Source of the DNA: JAZDEY01 sp043808325 [NCBI: Candidatus Eiseniibacteriota bacterium]
Lineage (GTDB): Bacteria > Arandabacterota > Arandabacteria > Arandabacterales
Reading direction: 5' to 3'
DNA: 64,000 nt
NCBI GenBank assembly: GCA_043808325.1
Contig: JAZDEY010000059.1
Coordinates: forward strand, 61,753 to 125,752
Shown here piece by piece: positions 1 through 7,617 of this stretch. Position numbers and translations under genes: made by a program. The notes beneath the pieces are model-generated. The model was not told where the DNA came from. It did no database searches and saw only the letters and a list, made by a program, of their open reading frames with translations. How positions within the stretch are numbered: the first letter of the stretch is position 1; each line of letters opens with the position of its first letter.

Positions 1-500
1 CCGATGTCGGGTGCGACAACCGTCAGGTCCGCAAGCCCGAGGCTTTTAAAGTAATCAATTAGCACCGGGGATGCAAACAGATGATCAAGGGGTATATCAA
101 AGAAACCCTGGATCTGCCCCGCATGAAGATCCATCGTAAGGACCCTGTTGGCGCCGGCCACCGTTATCAGATTGGCGACCAGCTTCGCGGTTATCGGCAC
201 CCGAGGCTGGTCCTTGCGATCCTGCCTGGCGTAACCGTAGTAAGGTAAGACCGCCGAGATTCGGGAAGCGGACGCACGCGAGGCGGCATCTATCATTATC
301 AAGAGCTCCAGCAGATTCTCCGCGGGCGGGAAGGTCGACTGTATGATAAAGACGTCGACCCCTCTGACGTTCTCGTTGAACTTCATGGATATTTCCCCGT
401 CGGAGAACTTCCTTATCTCACTATCACCGAGCTTGGTCCCCAGATACTCGGCAATCTTTTCTGCAAGAGATCTGTTTGCCCTGCCTGCGAATATCTTCAT
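1..500 (-). CDS. prs: Ribose-phosphate pyrophosphokinase, N-terminal part
   Basis: Makes PRPP from ribose 5-phosphate and ATP for nucleotide, histidine, tryptophan and NAD synthesis. About 166 N-terminal residues are visible; the C-terminus lies beyond the window edge. The protein opens [20 protein letters not shown], followed by the family segments [12 protein letters not shown], the ATP-binding loop region [11 protein letters not shown] near residue 95 and [15 protein letters not shown] near residue 125. The ATG at 500 is preceded by a GGGAAGAG ribosome site. It lies downstream of tRNA-Gln, a SpoVG-type gene and ispE, an order recalling the ispE-purR-yabJ-spoVG-glmU-prs run of Bacillus. The identity is clear from the sequence; the truncation is only the window boundary. 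Confidence 0.95.
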   Translation of the reverse strand, partial: MKIFAGRANRSLAEKIAEYLGTKLGDSEIRKFSDGEISMKFNENVRGVDVFIIQSTFPPAENLLELLIMIDAASRASASRISAVLPYYGYARQDRKDQPRVPITAKLVANLITVAGANRVLTMDLHAGQIQGFFDIPLDHLFASPVLIDYFKSLGLADLTVVAPDI

Positions 501-560
501 GGTCGCTCTTCCCTTTCTTACAGCGAACAGTTTCTTACAGTGAACAGTCCGGGGGACCTA

Positions 561-634
561 TGGCTGGGGCGGGAGGATTCGAACCTCCGATGCAGGATCC
601 AAAGTCCTGTGTCTTACCACTTGACGACGCCCCA
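561..634 (-). tRNA. tRNA-Gln (UUG)
   Basis: A 74-nt cloverleaf on the minus strand beginning TGGGGCGTCGTCAAG. The anticodon stem is CAGGA/TCCTG with loop CTTTGGA, giving anticodon TTG. The T arm carries GGTTCGAATCC, and CCA is encoded (TGG on the plus strand at 561-563). The unusual U1 pairs with the A opposite, as in many bacterial tRNA-Gln. It sits between prs and the SpoVG-like gene in the same orientation. Confidence 0.96.
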
Positions 635-653
635 AGGCAGCCTTAAGTTCCGT

Positions 654-1229
654 TCAGTTGCCGTCCGTTCCCTCCAACGCTTTCTTGAATTCCCGAAAGA
701 TCGTCTCTTCAATCAGCTGCCTCGTCTCGGGCTTCGTCGGAAAAGCCAGGTCGCGGAGCTTCCCGCTTTTCCTTCTAACATTAGGCATCTGAACGAAGCT
801 CTTGCGCTCGCCCGCGATTATCTTGATCCCGGTTATCGCAAGAGCATCATCAACCACAAGGGAGGCAAAGCCCCGGAGCTTTACTCCCTCAAAGCACCTG
901 ACGCGGACGTTAGTTATGATGAAATCCGCGCAATTGCTGCCGAGGTAACACAGTCCGTCGGGCCCGCTTGAAACCCCTGCAAGTCTCCGCTCATATTCCT
1001 TTACTATGATTTCTTCCAGTCCGTCCCGTGTCTGCTTGTTGATCGGGTGGAAGACTTCGAAGATCTCTCCCGTCTTCGATTGCCTGATCGGCATAGCCAC
1101 ATACTTCCGCTGGTGGCCGTCGACAAGACGCATCGCCCGCAGAACGAAGCAGTCGCACAGTGTGACGCTGGCAACAGCCAGCAGTCGGTCTTTCCCGACA
1201 GGCGTGACTCTGACAGATGTGACAACCAT
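654..1229 (-). CDS. SpoVG-family protein with two tandem SpoVG domains
   Basis: SpoVG proteins are small nucleic-acid-binding regulators of about 85-100 residues, known in Firmicutes and spirochaetes. This protein has about 191 residues and contains the domain twice. Copy 1 covers roughly residues 1-85 (ITL-like VASVTLCDCFV, VAMPIRQSKTGE, HPINKQTR). Copy 2 covers roughly 100-185 (FASLVVDDALAI, VQMPNVRRKSGK, FPTKPETR). Both keep the strand order and the C-terminal helix ending in EYERR or EFKKAL. I chose the ATG at 1229 because a GGGAGGG site lies six bases upstream and the first copy begins there; a longer frame to 1301 is open but has no domain content. The gene follows ispE directly. Which nucleic acid it binds cannot be told from the sequence. 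Confidence 0.85.
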   Translation of the reverse strand: MVVTSVRVTPVGKDRLLAVASVTLCDCFVLRAMRLVDGHQRKYVAMPIRQSKTGEIFEVFHPINKQTRDGLEEIIVKEYERRLAGVSSGPDGLCYLGSNCADFIITNVRVRCFEGVKLRGFASLVVDDALAITGIKIIAGERKSFVQMPNVRRKSGKLRDLAFPTKPETRQLIEETIFREFKKALEGTDGN

Positions 1230-1297
1230 TGTGCCCTCCCGACGTCTGCCACATGAGGCCCTCTTCGCAAGAGCCTCTCCGTACCAGCGGCAATACC

Positions 1298-2224
1298 TCA
1301 CCTGGGAGTCGTCACGCCCCGCACAGCAAGACTTGCAACAAATACCTTGAGGCCGTGCCGCACCAAGACCTCGCCGGTAGCCTTTGCATCACCTGTCTCT
1401 GAAAATATCCCGTACACGGACGAACCCGATCCCGACATCAGCGCCCCTCGTGCGCCCAGGCCAATCAGTTCGTCCTTGATTCTCTTGACGATCGGGAATC
1501 TTCCGAAAACCAGCCTCTCAAAATCGTTTTCGAGGAGGTCGCACAAGCCGGCGACGTCCTCTTTCCTGAGAGCGTCCGCCATCATAGTAAGATGGGTGTC
1601 CTCTCTTGTCAACTCCATTTTGAGCGACTCATAAGCCCAAGCGGTGCTTATAGTTAACTCGGGCACAACAACCACGATCGGCAAAGGAGGAAGTGCGGGC
1701 AGCCATTCCAGTTCCGCGCCTCTCCCCCGACCGATCGCGCAGCCTCCTCGTACCATGAACTTAACGTCCGATCCGATCGCCTCAGCCAGCCTCTCAAGCT
1801 TCGATGCGGTAAGGCCGAGGCCAAAGAGGCGGTCAACCGCAACCAGGCTCCCTGCCGCGTCGGCACTGCCTCCACCCAGACCCGCCCCCATGGGAACTCG
1901 CTTGGCTATATCTATGTGGAGCCCGCGAACGCCGGCAGCGCCGCTCGGCCCGGCAGCGGCCTGCGGGAGAGCTTCTCCGAGCGCCATCGCCGCCGCTCGA
2001 ACCGCCAGGTTTGAATCGTCTCGAGGCACCGCATGGTCATCACAGGAGACCGAGAGCCCGGTCTTACTGGGGGTCACGGTCACAATGTCGGCCAGGCTTA
2101 TGGAGTGGTAGACAGTCTCGATTTCGTGAAAACCGTCGCTGCGCCTGGCTTTTACCCTGAGGAAGAGGTTTATCTTGGCGTTACACAGAGCGGTAACGGA
2201 TTGAGGTAGGCCGTTAGGTTCCAT
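1298..2224 (-). CDS. ispE: 4-diphosphocytidyl-2-C-methyl-D-erythritol kinase
   Basis: Phosphorylates CDP-ME at the 2-hydroxyl in the MEP isoprenoid pathway. It is a 308-residue GHMP kinase, the usual length. The N-terminus has AKINLFLRV and GFHEIETVYHSIS. The ATP-binding glycine-rich loop PMGAGLGGGSADAA sits near residue 112, and the C-terminal GHMP motif is ALMSGSGSSVYGIF. It starts with ATG at 2224, three bases after the stop of the UbiA-type gene, so the two are probably co-transcribed. It supplies isoprenoid precursors, which suits the prenyltransferase, GGGP synthase and geranylgeranyl reductase found within the next 6 kb. Confidence 0.96.
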   Translation of the reverse strand: MEPNGLPQSVTALCNAKINLFLRVKARRSDGFHEIETVYHSISLADIVTVTPSKTGLSVSCDDHAVPRDDSNLAVRAAAMALGEALPQAAAGPSGAAGVRGLHIDIAKRVPMGAGLGGGSADAAGSLVAVDRLFGLGLTASKLERLAEAIGSDVKFMVRGGCAIGRGRGAELEWLPALPPLPIVVVVPELTISTAWAYESLKMELTREDTHLTMMADALRKEDVAGLCDLLENDFERLVFGRFPIVKRIKDELIGLGARGALMSGSGSSVYGIFSETGDAKATGEVLVRHGLKVFVASLAVRGVTTPR

Positions 2225-2226
2225 CG

Positions 2227-3120
2227 TCAGGACTTATAGAGCACGATGCCGACCGTCGCTATCCACAGGAATATGTCCGCGACTATGGGCAGGTCGGATA
2301 CCAGCACCTCTGAGGGGCTCCCGCCTTTGTTCTTCACTATAACAAGATACATATACCTGAAGAGCCCAAAGACCACGAAGGGCACGGTGTAGATCAGATT
2401 GGAGGAATGGAACTTCGCAACGGTCGCCGGCCATATGGTATATATCGCGTAGGCAATCACGGTTGCGGCAGTCACCACAGCTATCATCGCGTCCAGGAAT
2501 TCCTTCGAATATTCGAGCAGGCTCCTCCTGTGATCACCGGCATTGGCCGCAAGCAGGTCGAGTTCGTGGCGGCGCTTGTTGAAGCCGAGAAAGAGCGCGA
2601 GAAACAGGGTACAAACCAGCAGCCAGGGCGACATCAGGACACCCGCGTCCAGAGGCTTAAGGGCCTCCACACCCGCCATGGCGCGCAAGACGAAACCTAT
2701 CGAGATGATCATTACGTCCAGGACAACGATGTTCTTGAGCTTCAGGGAGTAAAGGCAAATCAGCACGAAGTAGGTGATGCACACGATGAAGAACGACCTG
2801 CCCAGTCCGTGGGCCAGGAAGAGCCCGAGGGCAGCGCTAACCACTCCCAGGACGAGCGCACCCTGTCTTGAGACGCGGCCGCTCGCCACCGGCCGCCTGC
2901 ACTTGACCGGATGGACCCTGTCCTTCTCGAAGTCAATGACGTCATTGAAGACGTAGATCGAGCCCGACAACAGACAGAAGATCGCGAAGGCCTCGAGGCT
3001 CCGCAAGGCCAGACTGCCGACAAACATGTTTCTGGAGAAGATAACGCCTGCTAGCACCACAAGGTTCTTGGTCCATTGCGGGGGGCGCATACATTCGACA
3101 TATGCCGCGACTTTACGCAT
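2227..3120 (-). CDS. UbiA-family prenyltransferase, decaprenyl-phosphate phosphoribosyltransferase-like
   Basis: An integral membrane prenyltransferase of about 297 residues with seven to nine hydrophobic segments. The first Asp-rich motif is NDVIDFEKDRVHPVKCRRP, and the second region contains YSLKLKNIVVLDVM. The HPxKxxRP continuation is typical of the DPPR synthase branch (5-phosphoribose added to polyprenyl phosphate) rather than of the archaeal digeranylgeranylglyceryl phosphate synthase branch, whose motif usually reads NxPxRP. A role in attaching a sugar phosphate to a lipid carrier is therefore the better guess, but the nearby GGGP synthase leaves the second prenyl transfer of ether-lipid synthesis as an alternative. 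The ATG at 3120 has a TGAGGA site nine bases upstream and overlaps the udk stop; a GTG at 3126 is less well spaced. Confidence 0.8.
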   Translation of the reverse strand: MRKVAAYVECMRPPQWTKNLVVLAGVIFSRNMFVGSLALRSLEAFAIFCLLSGSIYVFNDVIDFEKDRVHPVKCRRPVASGRVSRQGALVLGVVSAALGLFLAHGLGRSFFIVCITYFVLICLYSLKLKNIVVLDVMIISIGFVLRAMAGVEALKPLDAGVLMSPWLLVCTLFLALFLGFNKRRHELDLLAANAGDHRRSLLEYSKEFLDAMIAVVTAATVIAYAIYTIWPATVAKFHSSNLIYTVPFVVFGLFRYMYLVIVKNKGGSPSEVLVSDLPIVADIFLWIATVGIVLYKS

Positions 3121-3751
3121 CGCCACTGTTCCTCAGGATGTCACGTATCTTCACCACGAGCAGGTCTATAGCGACCGCGTTGTGCCCTCCGCCGGGAATG
3201 ATTATGTCGGCGTAACGCTTGGTCGGCTCGACGAACTGGAGGTGCATCGGTCTGACGGTTCCGGCATATTGCTCAATCACCGAGTCGGCGTCGCGCCCCC
3301 GCTCCTTCATGTCGCGGAGCAGTCGCCTGATGAACCGCTCGTCGGAGTCGGCCTCGATGAATATCTTGATGTCCATGAGCGACCGGAGCATCTCGTCGGC
3401 AAGCACCAGGATACCTTCCAGAATGATTATCTGGGCGGGCTGGACCGCTCGACGCTGGGCCAGCCGCGTGTGAGTGGCAAAGTCGTAGACCGGCATCTCG
3501 ATCACCCGCCAGTTGATCAGATCGCGCAGATTAGCTACAAGAAGATCATTCTCGAAGGCCGACGGATGGTCGTAGTTCAGTCTCTCCCGATCAGCGAAAC
3601 TCAAGTCGCCCCTGTCACAGTAATATGAATCGTGATGAATGGTAATCACGTTCTCCTGTTTGAAGCGGGACCCGACGATATCGGCGACCGTGGTCTTGCC
3701 CGAACCGGTCCCACCCGCTATGCCTATCAATACCGCCTTGTGCTCGCTCAA
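3113..3751 (-). CDS. udk: Uridine kinase
   Basis: Phosphorylates uridine and cytidine in pyrimidine salvage. The 212-residue product shows the Walker A loop GGTGSGKTTVAD near residue 13, the substrate region HHDSYYCDRGDL, NYDHPSAFE, the base-binding VYDFATHTR and the LEGILVL strand. Length and motif order match bacterial Udk. The start is a TTG at 3751 with TGAGGT eight bases upstream; no ATG fits better. Its stop lies inside the start region of the UbiA-type gene, an 8-nt overlap consistent with coupling. Confidence 0.95.
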   Translation of the reverse strand: MSEHKAVLIGIAGGTGSGKTTVADIVGSRFKQENVITIHHDSYYCDRGDLSFADRERLNYDHPSAFENDLLVANLRDLINWRVIEMPVYDFATHTRLAQRRAVQPAQIIILEGILVLADEMLRSLMDIKIFIEADSDERFIRRLLRDMKERGRDADSVIEQYAGTVRPMHLQFVEPTKRYADIIIPGGGHNAVAIDLLVVKIRDILRNSGDA

Positions 3752-3754
3752 GAC

Positions 3755-4192
3755 TCACGACCTCATCAAGAGAACCACGCCCGCGCAGACCAGCGCCGTT
3801 CCCGCGATTCTGAACGATGTTACCGGCTCGTTGAATATGTACCTGGAAAGCACCACTATCAGTATGTAGCCGATGCTTATCAGCGGATACGCAAGGCTGA
3901 GATCGACTCTCGTGAGGATTATCAGCCAGCTGAGGGCGCTCACCAAATAGAGAATGAAACCCAGGATCACGAACTTGTTGGTTGCGGCGCTTTGGAAGAA
4001 AGCCAGCATCGATTTCGAATCCAGCGACTGGACGATTCTCGAGGAACCTTTGGCAGAGGCGAGGCCGGCCCCGTACTTGAGCGCCAGCTGGCCTCCTACA
4101 CCGAGAACCACGCTGAATATGATCAGCATGAAGTTCTTCATCTTACCGGCGCCCACCAGAACGTTCAGAAAACTCAGGGCAATGCTTTTCAT
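3755..4192 (-). CDS. Small four-helix transporter of the EamA/SMR type (ArnE/ArnF-like)
   Basis: A roughly 145-residue membrane protein with four hydrophobic segments (near residues 20-35, 68-85, 93-112 and 122-140). It resembles half-size EamA or small multidrug resistance proteins, and in particular the ArnE/ArnF type that flips undecaprenyl-linked sugars: GGQLALKYG in helix 1, WLIILTRVDLSLAYPLISIGY across helices 2-3, and FNEPVTSFRIAGTALVCAGV at the end (the P is conserved in the superfamily). I prefer the ATG at 4192 because GGAG lies seven bases upstream; ATG at 4141 is also possible. Its place between udk/UbiA and gmhA suggests lipid-linked sugar or envelope traffic, which is inference. 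Confidence 0.7.
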   Translation of the reverse strand: MKSIALSFLNVLVGAGKMKNFMLIIFSVVLGVGGQLALKYGAGLASAKGSSRIVQSLDSKSMLAFFQSAATNKFVILGFILYLVSALSWLIILTRVDLSLAYPLISIGYILIVVLSRYIFNEPVTSFRIAGTALVCAGVVLLMRS

Positions 4193-4308
4193 ATCAGGTC
4201 TCCATTTCCCCTTGATCGTCACTCTGTCGCCGGAATCTTAACTCGCAGGTGCGATCCGGCGCAACCTACTCCGACGTGTCGAGAAACGCACCACCGCCGG
4301 CCACGGGC

Positions 4309-4902
4309 CTACTCTCCAAAAAGACAAGATTCCGCGTACTCGCAGACGAGGTGGCATACCGCTATGTGGGCCTCCTGTATCCGCTGAGTCTCGTCCGACG
4401 GAATAACGATCGCGATGTCGCTCTTGCGGGCCAGTTTGCCCCCACCGCAACCCGTAAGCCCGATCACCTTTATTGCCATCTTCCTGGCGGCATCTACACC
4501 CGCAAGGACGTTGGGCGACATCCCGCTTGTGCTTATCGCGATAAGCACGTCACCCGCGCGGCCAAGCGATTCGATCTGCCTGGAGAAGACCGTGTCGAAT
4601 CCAAGATCGTTGGCCTGTGCAGTCAGGAGAGAGCTGTTGGTGGTAAGGGCGATCGCGGCCATCGGTGAGCGCACCTTCTTCATCTTGACCGTCATCTCCG
4701 TGGCAATATGCTGGGCATCTGCGGCACTCCCTCCGTTGCCGCAGAGCAGCACTTTGTTGCCGCGCTTTAGGGTCTCGGTCACAGCCTCAGCTGCGGCCTC
4801 AATCCCCTGGTGGCACGAGAGCGCGGTCTTTAGAAAGACGTCGCTGGCCGCCTCAAGGGACTGGCGAATCCAACCATCAGGCTTCACGTCTTGCCCCCCC
4901 AT
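4309..4902 (-). CDS. gmhA: Phosphoheptose isomerase (SIS domain)
   Basis: Converts sedoheptulose 7-phosphate to D-glycero-D-manno-heptose 7-phosphate, the first step of LPS heptose synthesis. The 197-residue product shows LLCGNGGSAADAQHIATE near residue 52, LTTNSSLLTAQANDLGFD, the SIS phosphate loop ISTSGMSPNV near 124, and the metal/substrate helix ETQRIQEAHIAVCH near 172. It matches GmhA in length and in the EXXHXXXXH-like ending. ATG at 4902 shares one base with the rfbD stop (TGATG) and has GGAGAG five bases upstream. It indicates a heptose-containing outer-membrane glycolipid or glycoprotein. Confidence 0.93.
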   Translation of the reverse strand: MGGQDVKPDGWIRQSLEAASDVFLKTALSCHQGIEAAAEAVTETLKRGNKVLLCGNGGSAADAQHIATEMTVKMKKVRSPMAAIALTTNSSLLTAQANDLGFDTVFSRQIESLGRAGDVLIAISTSGMSPNVLAGVDAARKMAIKVIGLTGCGGGKLARKSDIAIVIPSDETQRIQEAHIAVCHLVCEYAESCLFGE

Positions 4903-5762
4903 CAGTGCTCTCCTTGGGCGATCATGCCCTTTCGTCGAAGGTGGTCTCTCACCCCATCGGTCCAGGGCGGCAGCGCCTGGAGGCCGCTTGCCCCCATCAC
5001 GAGGCTCCCCAGGACCGAGTAAGCCGGCCGCTTAGCCCTGGTAGGATAGAGCTCGCTCGGGACAGGGTCAATCTCAGCTTCAATCCCGGCCTGAGCCAGG
5101 GCATACCGCGCCAGATCAAACCAGGTGGCATCTCCGGCGTTGGTCATGTGAAGCAACCCTTCGAGTCTGCCGGCCACAGCCGCCTTGATGCCCCTTGCCA
5201 GATCTCGGGTGTAGGTCGGGCATCCCCGCTGGTCGTTTACCACCTGGAGCCTCGCACCCGAGGAGGCCTTCGCAATGATTGTATCGATGAAGTTCCTGCC
5301 GTTCGGGCCGAAGAGCCAAGACGTCCTTATGATCAGGTGCTTGGTGGTCAACTCCCTTACGTACCGCTCACCATAGAGCTTGGTAACGCCATAGAAATTG
5401 ACCGGCGACGGCTCGTCGATTTCCAGGTAAGGTTCGTGCTTGCGTCCGTCAAAAACATAATCCGTGCTGGTGTACACCAGGTAGGCATCGGCCTGGCGTG
5501 CGCCGGCTGCGACATTCATCGAACCGAGAGCATTGGCCCTGAAAGCTTCCTGCCGCCTGTCCTCGCAGGCCTCCACATCGGTAAAGGCCGCTGCATGAAC
5601 TATCACGTCGGGCCGGGCATCGAGGATCGCCGCCAGCGTCGCATCGTGGTCGGCGATATCGAAATCGTCCATGTCCCGTGCAATCACCTCATGGTCGTCG
5701 CCGAGCACGGTGGCAAGATCGGCTCCCAGCATGCCTTTGGCGCCGGTTATCATCACTCGCAC
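4902..5762 (-). CDS. rfbD: dTDP-4-dehydrorhamnose reductase
   Basis: Final step of dTDP-L-rhamnose synthesis: NAD(P)H-dependent reduction of dTDP-4-keto-L-rhamnose. A 286-residue short-chain dehydrogenase with the Rossmann loop TGAKGMLGADL at the N-terminus, HAAAFTDVEACE, YTSTDYVFDG, the catalytic YGVTKLYGE, RTSWLFGPNGRNF and the C-terminal RPAYSVLGS typical of RfbD. The GTG at 5762 has GGAGG seven bases upstream. It is the middle gene of a sugar-nucleotide run, following the rmlA-like gene by 11 bases. RfbB and RfbC are not in the window. Confidence 0.93.
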   Translation of the reverse strand: MRVMITGAKGMLGADLATVLGDDHEVIARDMDDFDIADHDATLAAILDARPDVIVHAAAFTDVEACEDRRQEAFRANALGSMNVAAGARQADAYLVYTSTDYVFDGRKHEPYLEIDEPSPVNFYGVTKLYGERYVRELTTKHLIIRTSWLFGPNGRNFIDTIIAKASSGARLQVVNDQRGCPTYTRDLARGIKAAVAGRLEGLLHMTNAGDATWFDLARYALAQAGIEAEIDPVPSELYPTRAKRPAYSVLGSLVMGASGLQALPPWTDGVRDHLRRKGMIAQGEH

Positions 5763-5773
5763 GCGGGCCCCTC

Positions 5774-6838
5774 CTACTCCAGTTCAATGCGGCTGTAATC
5801 GCCGACCATGAACCGATTGGCTTTGGGGGGCGCACTGTGTCGCTCGATCGTGACATTCTTGCCGACCAGGCTGCTTTCGATCCGGCCCCGCACATCAATG
5901 ATCCTGCTATTCTCAAGCACGATGCTGTGCTCGATCTCACTGCCCCTGATCTCGACACCATAAGAAATCGACGTGAAGGGCCCGATGTAGGAGTCGGCTA
6001 TCCGGCTGCCTTCCCCGACCACCAGGGGACCACGCAGCACGCTATTGGCCACGGTCGAGCCTTTCTCAATGACCACTTTCCCGTCGACCCGTGACTTACA
6101 GTCGACCTCCCCGTCGATACGGCTCTCAAGCCGCCCCAGGAGCATGCTGTTGGCTTCGAGGATGTCCTCAATCTTGCCGGTGTCCTTCCACCAGCCGCTT
6201 ATCACTTGGAACTGGACGTCGAGACCCTGATCGATCAGATGCTGAATCGCATCGGTGATCTCCAGCTCGTTGCGCTCGGAGGGCTTTATCGCCTCGGTCG
6301 CTCCGAACACGGTCTGGTCGAACATGTAGACCCCGACCAGAGCGAGATCCGTCTTGGGCTGGCTGGGCTTCTCGATCAACCTCACCACCCTGTCACCGCT
6401 CAACTCGGCAACACCGAAATCCTGCGGGTTGGGAACGTGCGCCAGGAGTATCTGGCAGTTGGGTGAATTGGTCTCGAACCTGCGGACAAAATCCTTTATG
6501 CCTTCGATGATAAGGTTGTCACCGAGGTACATCACAAAACGCTCCCCGCCGATAAAGTCCCTGGCGATCTTGACCGCGTGGGCCAGACCCAGGGGAGCTT
6601 CCTGTTTGATGTAGGTCACCTTGACCCCGAACTTGCTCCCGTCTCCGACCGCAGCCTCGATCTCCGCTGCCGTATCACCGACAACTATGCCGATGTCGGT
6701 TATACCCGCATCCCTTATGGCCTCTATGCCGTAAAAGAGGATAGGCCTGTTGGCGATTGGCACCAGCTGCTTGGCGCTGGTGTGGGTTATCGGCCTCAAT
6801 CTTGTGCCCCTGCCGCCGCTCAGGATCAGAGCTTTCGT
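5774..6838 (-). CDS. rmlA: Glucose-1-phosphate thymidylyltransferase, long form; non-canonical start codon
   Basis: Activates glucose 1-phosphate with dTTP to dTDP-glucose. The catalytic part has the GGRGTRLRPIT nucleotide loop, SAKQLVPIANRP, YLGDNLI and GWWKDTGK; residues from about 245 on form a left-handed beta-helix (hexapeptide) domain. The frame upstream of the loop contains no ATG, GTG or TTG: the first ordinary start is the TTG inside TRLRP (6799), which would delete the essential loop. The likely start is an ACG at 6836-6838 in the position where relatives have Met (then KALILSGG), with AAAGGGG nine bases upstream. That gives 354 residues, the length of the long RmlA family. A CTG nine bases further upstream is the alternative. 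Real non-canonical start and sequence error cannot be separated here. Confidence 0.88.
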   Translation of the reverse strand, partial: TKALILSGGRGTRLRPITHTSAKQLVPIANRPILFYGIEAIRDAGITDIGIVVGDTAAEIEAAVGDGSKFGVKVTYIKQEAPLGLAHAVKIARDFIGGERFVMYLGDNLIIEGIKDFVRRFETNSPNCQILLAHVPNPQDFGVAELSGDRVVRLIEKPSQPKTDLALVGVYMFDQTVFGATEAIKPSERNELEITDAIQHLIDQGLDVQFQVISGWWKDTGKIEDILEANSMLLGRLESRIDGEVDCKSRVDGKVVIEKGSTVANSVLRGPLVVGEGSRIADSYIGPFTSISYGVEIRGSEIEHSIVLENSRIIDVRGRIESSLVGKNVTIERHSAPPKANRFMVGDYSRIELE

Positions 6839-6872
6839 TGTGATCAGCCCCTTTCTTCAATCCCGCCGCAAC

Positions 6873-7616
6873 TTACTGCGCATGAATCGCTGCCGCGAAT
6901 TCGCGCAGCAGCTCGATCGAACCATTCTTCTCTATGATATCTCCGGTAACCACCAATGACGCCCCAGCCTGGACCATCTCGCCGGCCAGGCGCGGGTCCC
7001 TTATGCCTCCGCCCACGATGACCGGGATTGAAACGTAGCTCGCAACGGCCTTTATCATTTCAAGCGGCACGGGCTCCCGGGCCCCGCTGCCGGCCTCCAG
7101 AAATACCGATTTCATTCCAAGATACTCCCCCGCAAGCGCGTGCGCCATCGCAATCTCAGGCTTGTTCCTGGGAATCGCGAGCGACTGACTGATGAACTGG
7201 ACCGATGTGGTCTGCCCGGATTCCACCAGCATGTATGCGACCGGGATCACCTCGAGCCCGTGACGCCGAACGATCGGAGCGGCCTTCACATGCTCCCCGA
7301 TCAAGAGGTCGGGATTTCTTGCGCTCACCAGGCTCAGGAAGAGCAGGGCGTCCGCGTGGCCCGAGACCTGTCCGGAATCACCGGGGAAGATCACCACCGG
7401 CACTTCCGAATTCTGCTTGATCGCTCCGACCGCTTGATCGAAGTCATACCTGACACAGATGCTCCCGCCCACGAAGATGAAATCGGCATGCTCGCTCGCG
7501 ATCCGGGCCTCTTCGCCCAGATCATTTGCGGATGACCTGTCGGGATCAAGCAGGACCGCATAGGCCGCGCGGCGCGATCTTATGACCTCGAGCATGCCTT
7601 GATACACACCTGCCAT
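6873..7616 (-). CDS. Geranylgeranylglyceryl phosphate synthase, group II
   Basis: Joins geranylgeranyl diphosphate to sn-glycerol 1-phosphate, the first committed step of archaeal ether lipids; the family also occurs in Bacteroidetes and other FCB bacteria. The 247-residue TIM barrel shows AVLLDPD near residue 21, FVGGSICV, VVIFPGDSGQVS, SLVSARNPDLLIGEHV near 95, YMLVESGQTTSV, the EAGSGAREPV active-site loop near 172, and the phosphate-binding VIVGGGIRDP and VVTGDIIE. The longer form with YMLVESG places it nearer group II GGGP synthases than Firmicute PcrB. ATG at 7616 lies one base after the stop of the geranylgeranyl reductase gene. The prenyl length and the lipid product cannot be read from sequence. 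Confidence 0.9.
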   Translation of the reverse strand: MAGVYQGMLEVIRSRRAAYAVLLDPDRSSANDLGEEARIASEHADFIFVGGSICVRYDFDQAVGAIKQNSEVPVVIFPGDSGQVSGHADALLFLSLVSARNPDLLIGEHVKAAPIVRRHGLEVIPVAYMLVESGQTTSVQFISQSLAIPRNKPEIAMAHALAGEYLGMKSVFLEAGSGAREPVPLEMIKAVASYVSIPVIVGGGIRDPRLAGEMVQAGASLVVTGDIIEKNGSIELLREFAAAIHAQ

Positions 7617-7617
7617 T

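Noticed and set aside
3026-5798. Long plus-strand frames opposite udk, gmhA and rfbD (up to 297 codons)
   Set aside because: They are antisense to genes with clear family motifs, lack family likeness and have the composition of complementary GC-rich codons.
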